A stretch of DNA of 64,000 nucleotides from Hydractinia symbiolongicarpus (taxonomy: Eukaryota; Cnidaria; Hydrozoa; Anthoathecata; Hydractiniidae). The stretch spans positions 8,990,001 through 9,054,000 of the forward strand of contig NC_079889.1 in the NCBI RefSeq assembly GCF_029227915.1, given 5' to 3'. The position numbers and the translations under genes were made by a program. Under the pieces are notes generated by a model. That model saw only the letters and a program-made list of their open reading frames with translations. It did no database searches and was not told where the DNA came from. Positions 63,185-64,000 of this stretch are shown piece by piece (the stretch's first letter is position 1; each line of letters begins with the position of its first letter).

Positions 63185-64000
63185 ATATAAAAATTCAAAA
63201 TTTATACTTTTTTTAATTAACTAGATTTTTAAAATTACATACAAGGCAAAAGTTAAATATATATATTAGTTAAAAACATTAAATTTCACTACTGGAATTT
63301 TCTGAATTTTTACAGGTGGCTTTTTTGTAGAAATCATGGCAATCGTCTAAAGAAAGACATATTATTCCAATTGGTCCAGCTAGGTGTGAACCTGTATAAC
63401 AGAATGTCACAATTTTCAAGGTCAAAGGTTCGTGCTGCTTAAAACACATAACAACAACTTTGTTTAATTAGAAATTCTATTAAAATTAATATAAGCCAAC
63501 TAAAGTAACTAAATTAGAACAGAACCAAATATAAAGCTAATATTTTTAAATAAAAAATACCATATTACACGAAAATAATTTCGAGATCTTCTTTTTAATC
63601 TAGAAATAAAACGAAGAGATGCAGTGTTCTTTTCTTATTTCTAACAAATCAACAAAATTCCATACAAGCGATATTTTAAATAGGTCAAGCTAAAAATTTC
63701 ATATAAATTAGTAAATTTGAAGTTGAATTTTGGTTTCGATAAGGGGTAAGAGATCTGAATATGAGAATGGTTATTCTAGAAACCCTCGTGCGCTACTTGG
63801 TGGAACGCTTTTTTTGTCCGGAGATATTGAAGAAATTTATGGCTGTTAAATTTCATTCTCACTTATCAAACGTAATATCATTGATGTACTTGGTAGTAAA
63901 AAAAATAAAAAAACAAGAACAAACTTTCAGACTTTCGAGCTGTCCCGTTGTTGCTGATAAAATTCGCATACCGCCTAGTGAAAATATTGGCCATTACTCG
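63185..64000. other. Host sequence right of the transposon
   Basis: AT-rich sequence after the CCTGAT duplication. Apart from one possible terminal exon on the minus strand (63279-63391), nothing coding could be supported. Confidence 0.6.
63279..63391 (-). other. Possible terminal coding exon, unassigned
   Basis: An acceptor (TTATACAG on minus) precedes 36 open codons, S-H-L-A-G-P-I-G-I-I-C-L-S-L-D-D-C-H-D-F then a lysine- and serine-rich tail, ending TAA at 63279-63281. It is protein-like and would be the last exon of a minus-strand gene lying to the right of the window. The product is not recognised. Confidence 0.3.

Overview
This is a eukaryotic, AT-rich window with small exons, GT-AG introns and many mobile-element remnants. 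The gene content (a very long secreted multi-MAM protein, an intron-rich POLR2E, a ZNF367-type zinc-finger gene), the lectin-like modules and the repeat style suggest an early-branching animal. A cnidarian, probably a medusozoan, is my best guess; this is inference, as no species marker was seen.

Region 1 (1-24,836, minus strand) is one giant gene. I could trace 33 coding exons with compatible splice sites and phases, giving about 1,967 codons that run off the left edge. It encodes a signal peptide and at least ten MAM domains, each normally built from three exons. The domains form triplets (MAM1-3, 4-6, 7-9, 10...), each closed by a Pro/Thr linker. Two MAM domains, both first in their triplet, are split by foreign modules at the same phase-1 intron: a fibronectin type II domain in MAM1 and a three-lobed lectin-like trefoil in MAM7.

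Region 2 (24,837-36,355) is mostly non-coding, with a few unrecognised exon-like segments on the minus strand and a tRNA-derived SINE. Region 3 (36,356-41,393, minus) is a complete eight-exon POLR2E/RPB5 gene (210 aa). Its introns hold a 22-bp perfect hairpin, a Penelope-type hammerhead remnant and a triplicated splice acceptor. Region 4 (about 44,204-48,964, plus) is a two-exon ZNF367-like gene, divergent from POLR2E, with E2F, Myb and CHR-like promoter motifs. A 535-bp MITE lies between the two genes.

Region 5 (51,374-63,178) is one DNA transposon with perfect 30-bp terminal inverted repeats, a 6-bp target duplication and TAC...GTA ends, features I recall for the IS3EU superfamily. It encodes a DDE integrase-like transposase (minus) and, convergent with it, a two-exon HECT-type E3 ubiquitin-ligase-like protein (plus). 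Its left half is swollen by a 5'-truncated LINE, which is itself split by two tandem TTAA-flanked insertions that share identical ends and a 30-bp minisatellite. Without these nested insertions the transposon would be about 4.4 kb. The right edge (63,185-64,000) returns to host sequence with one possible terminal exon.
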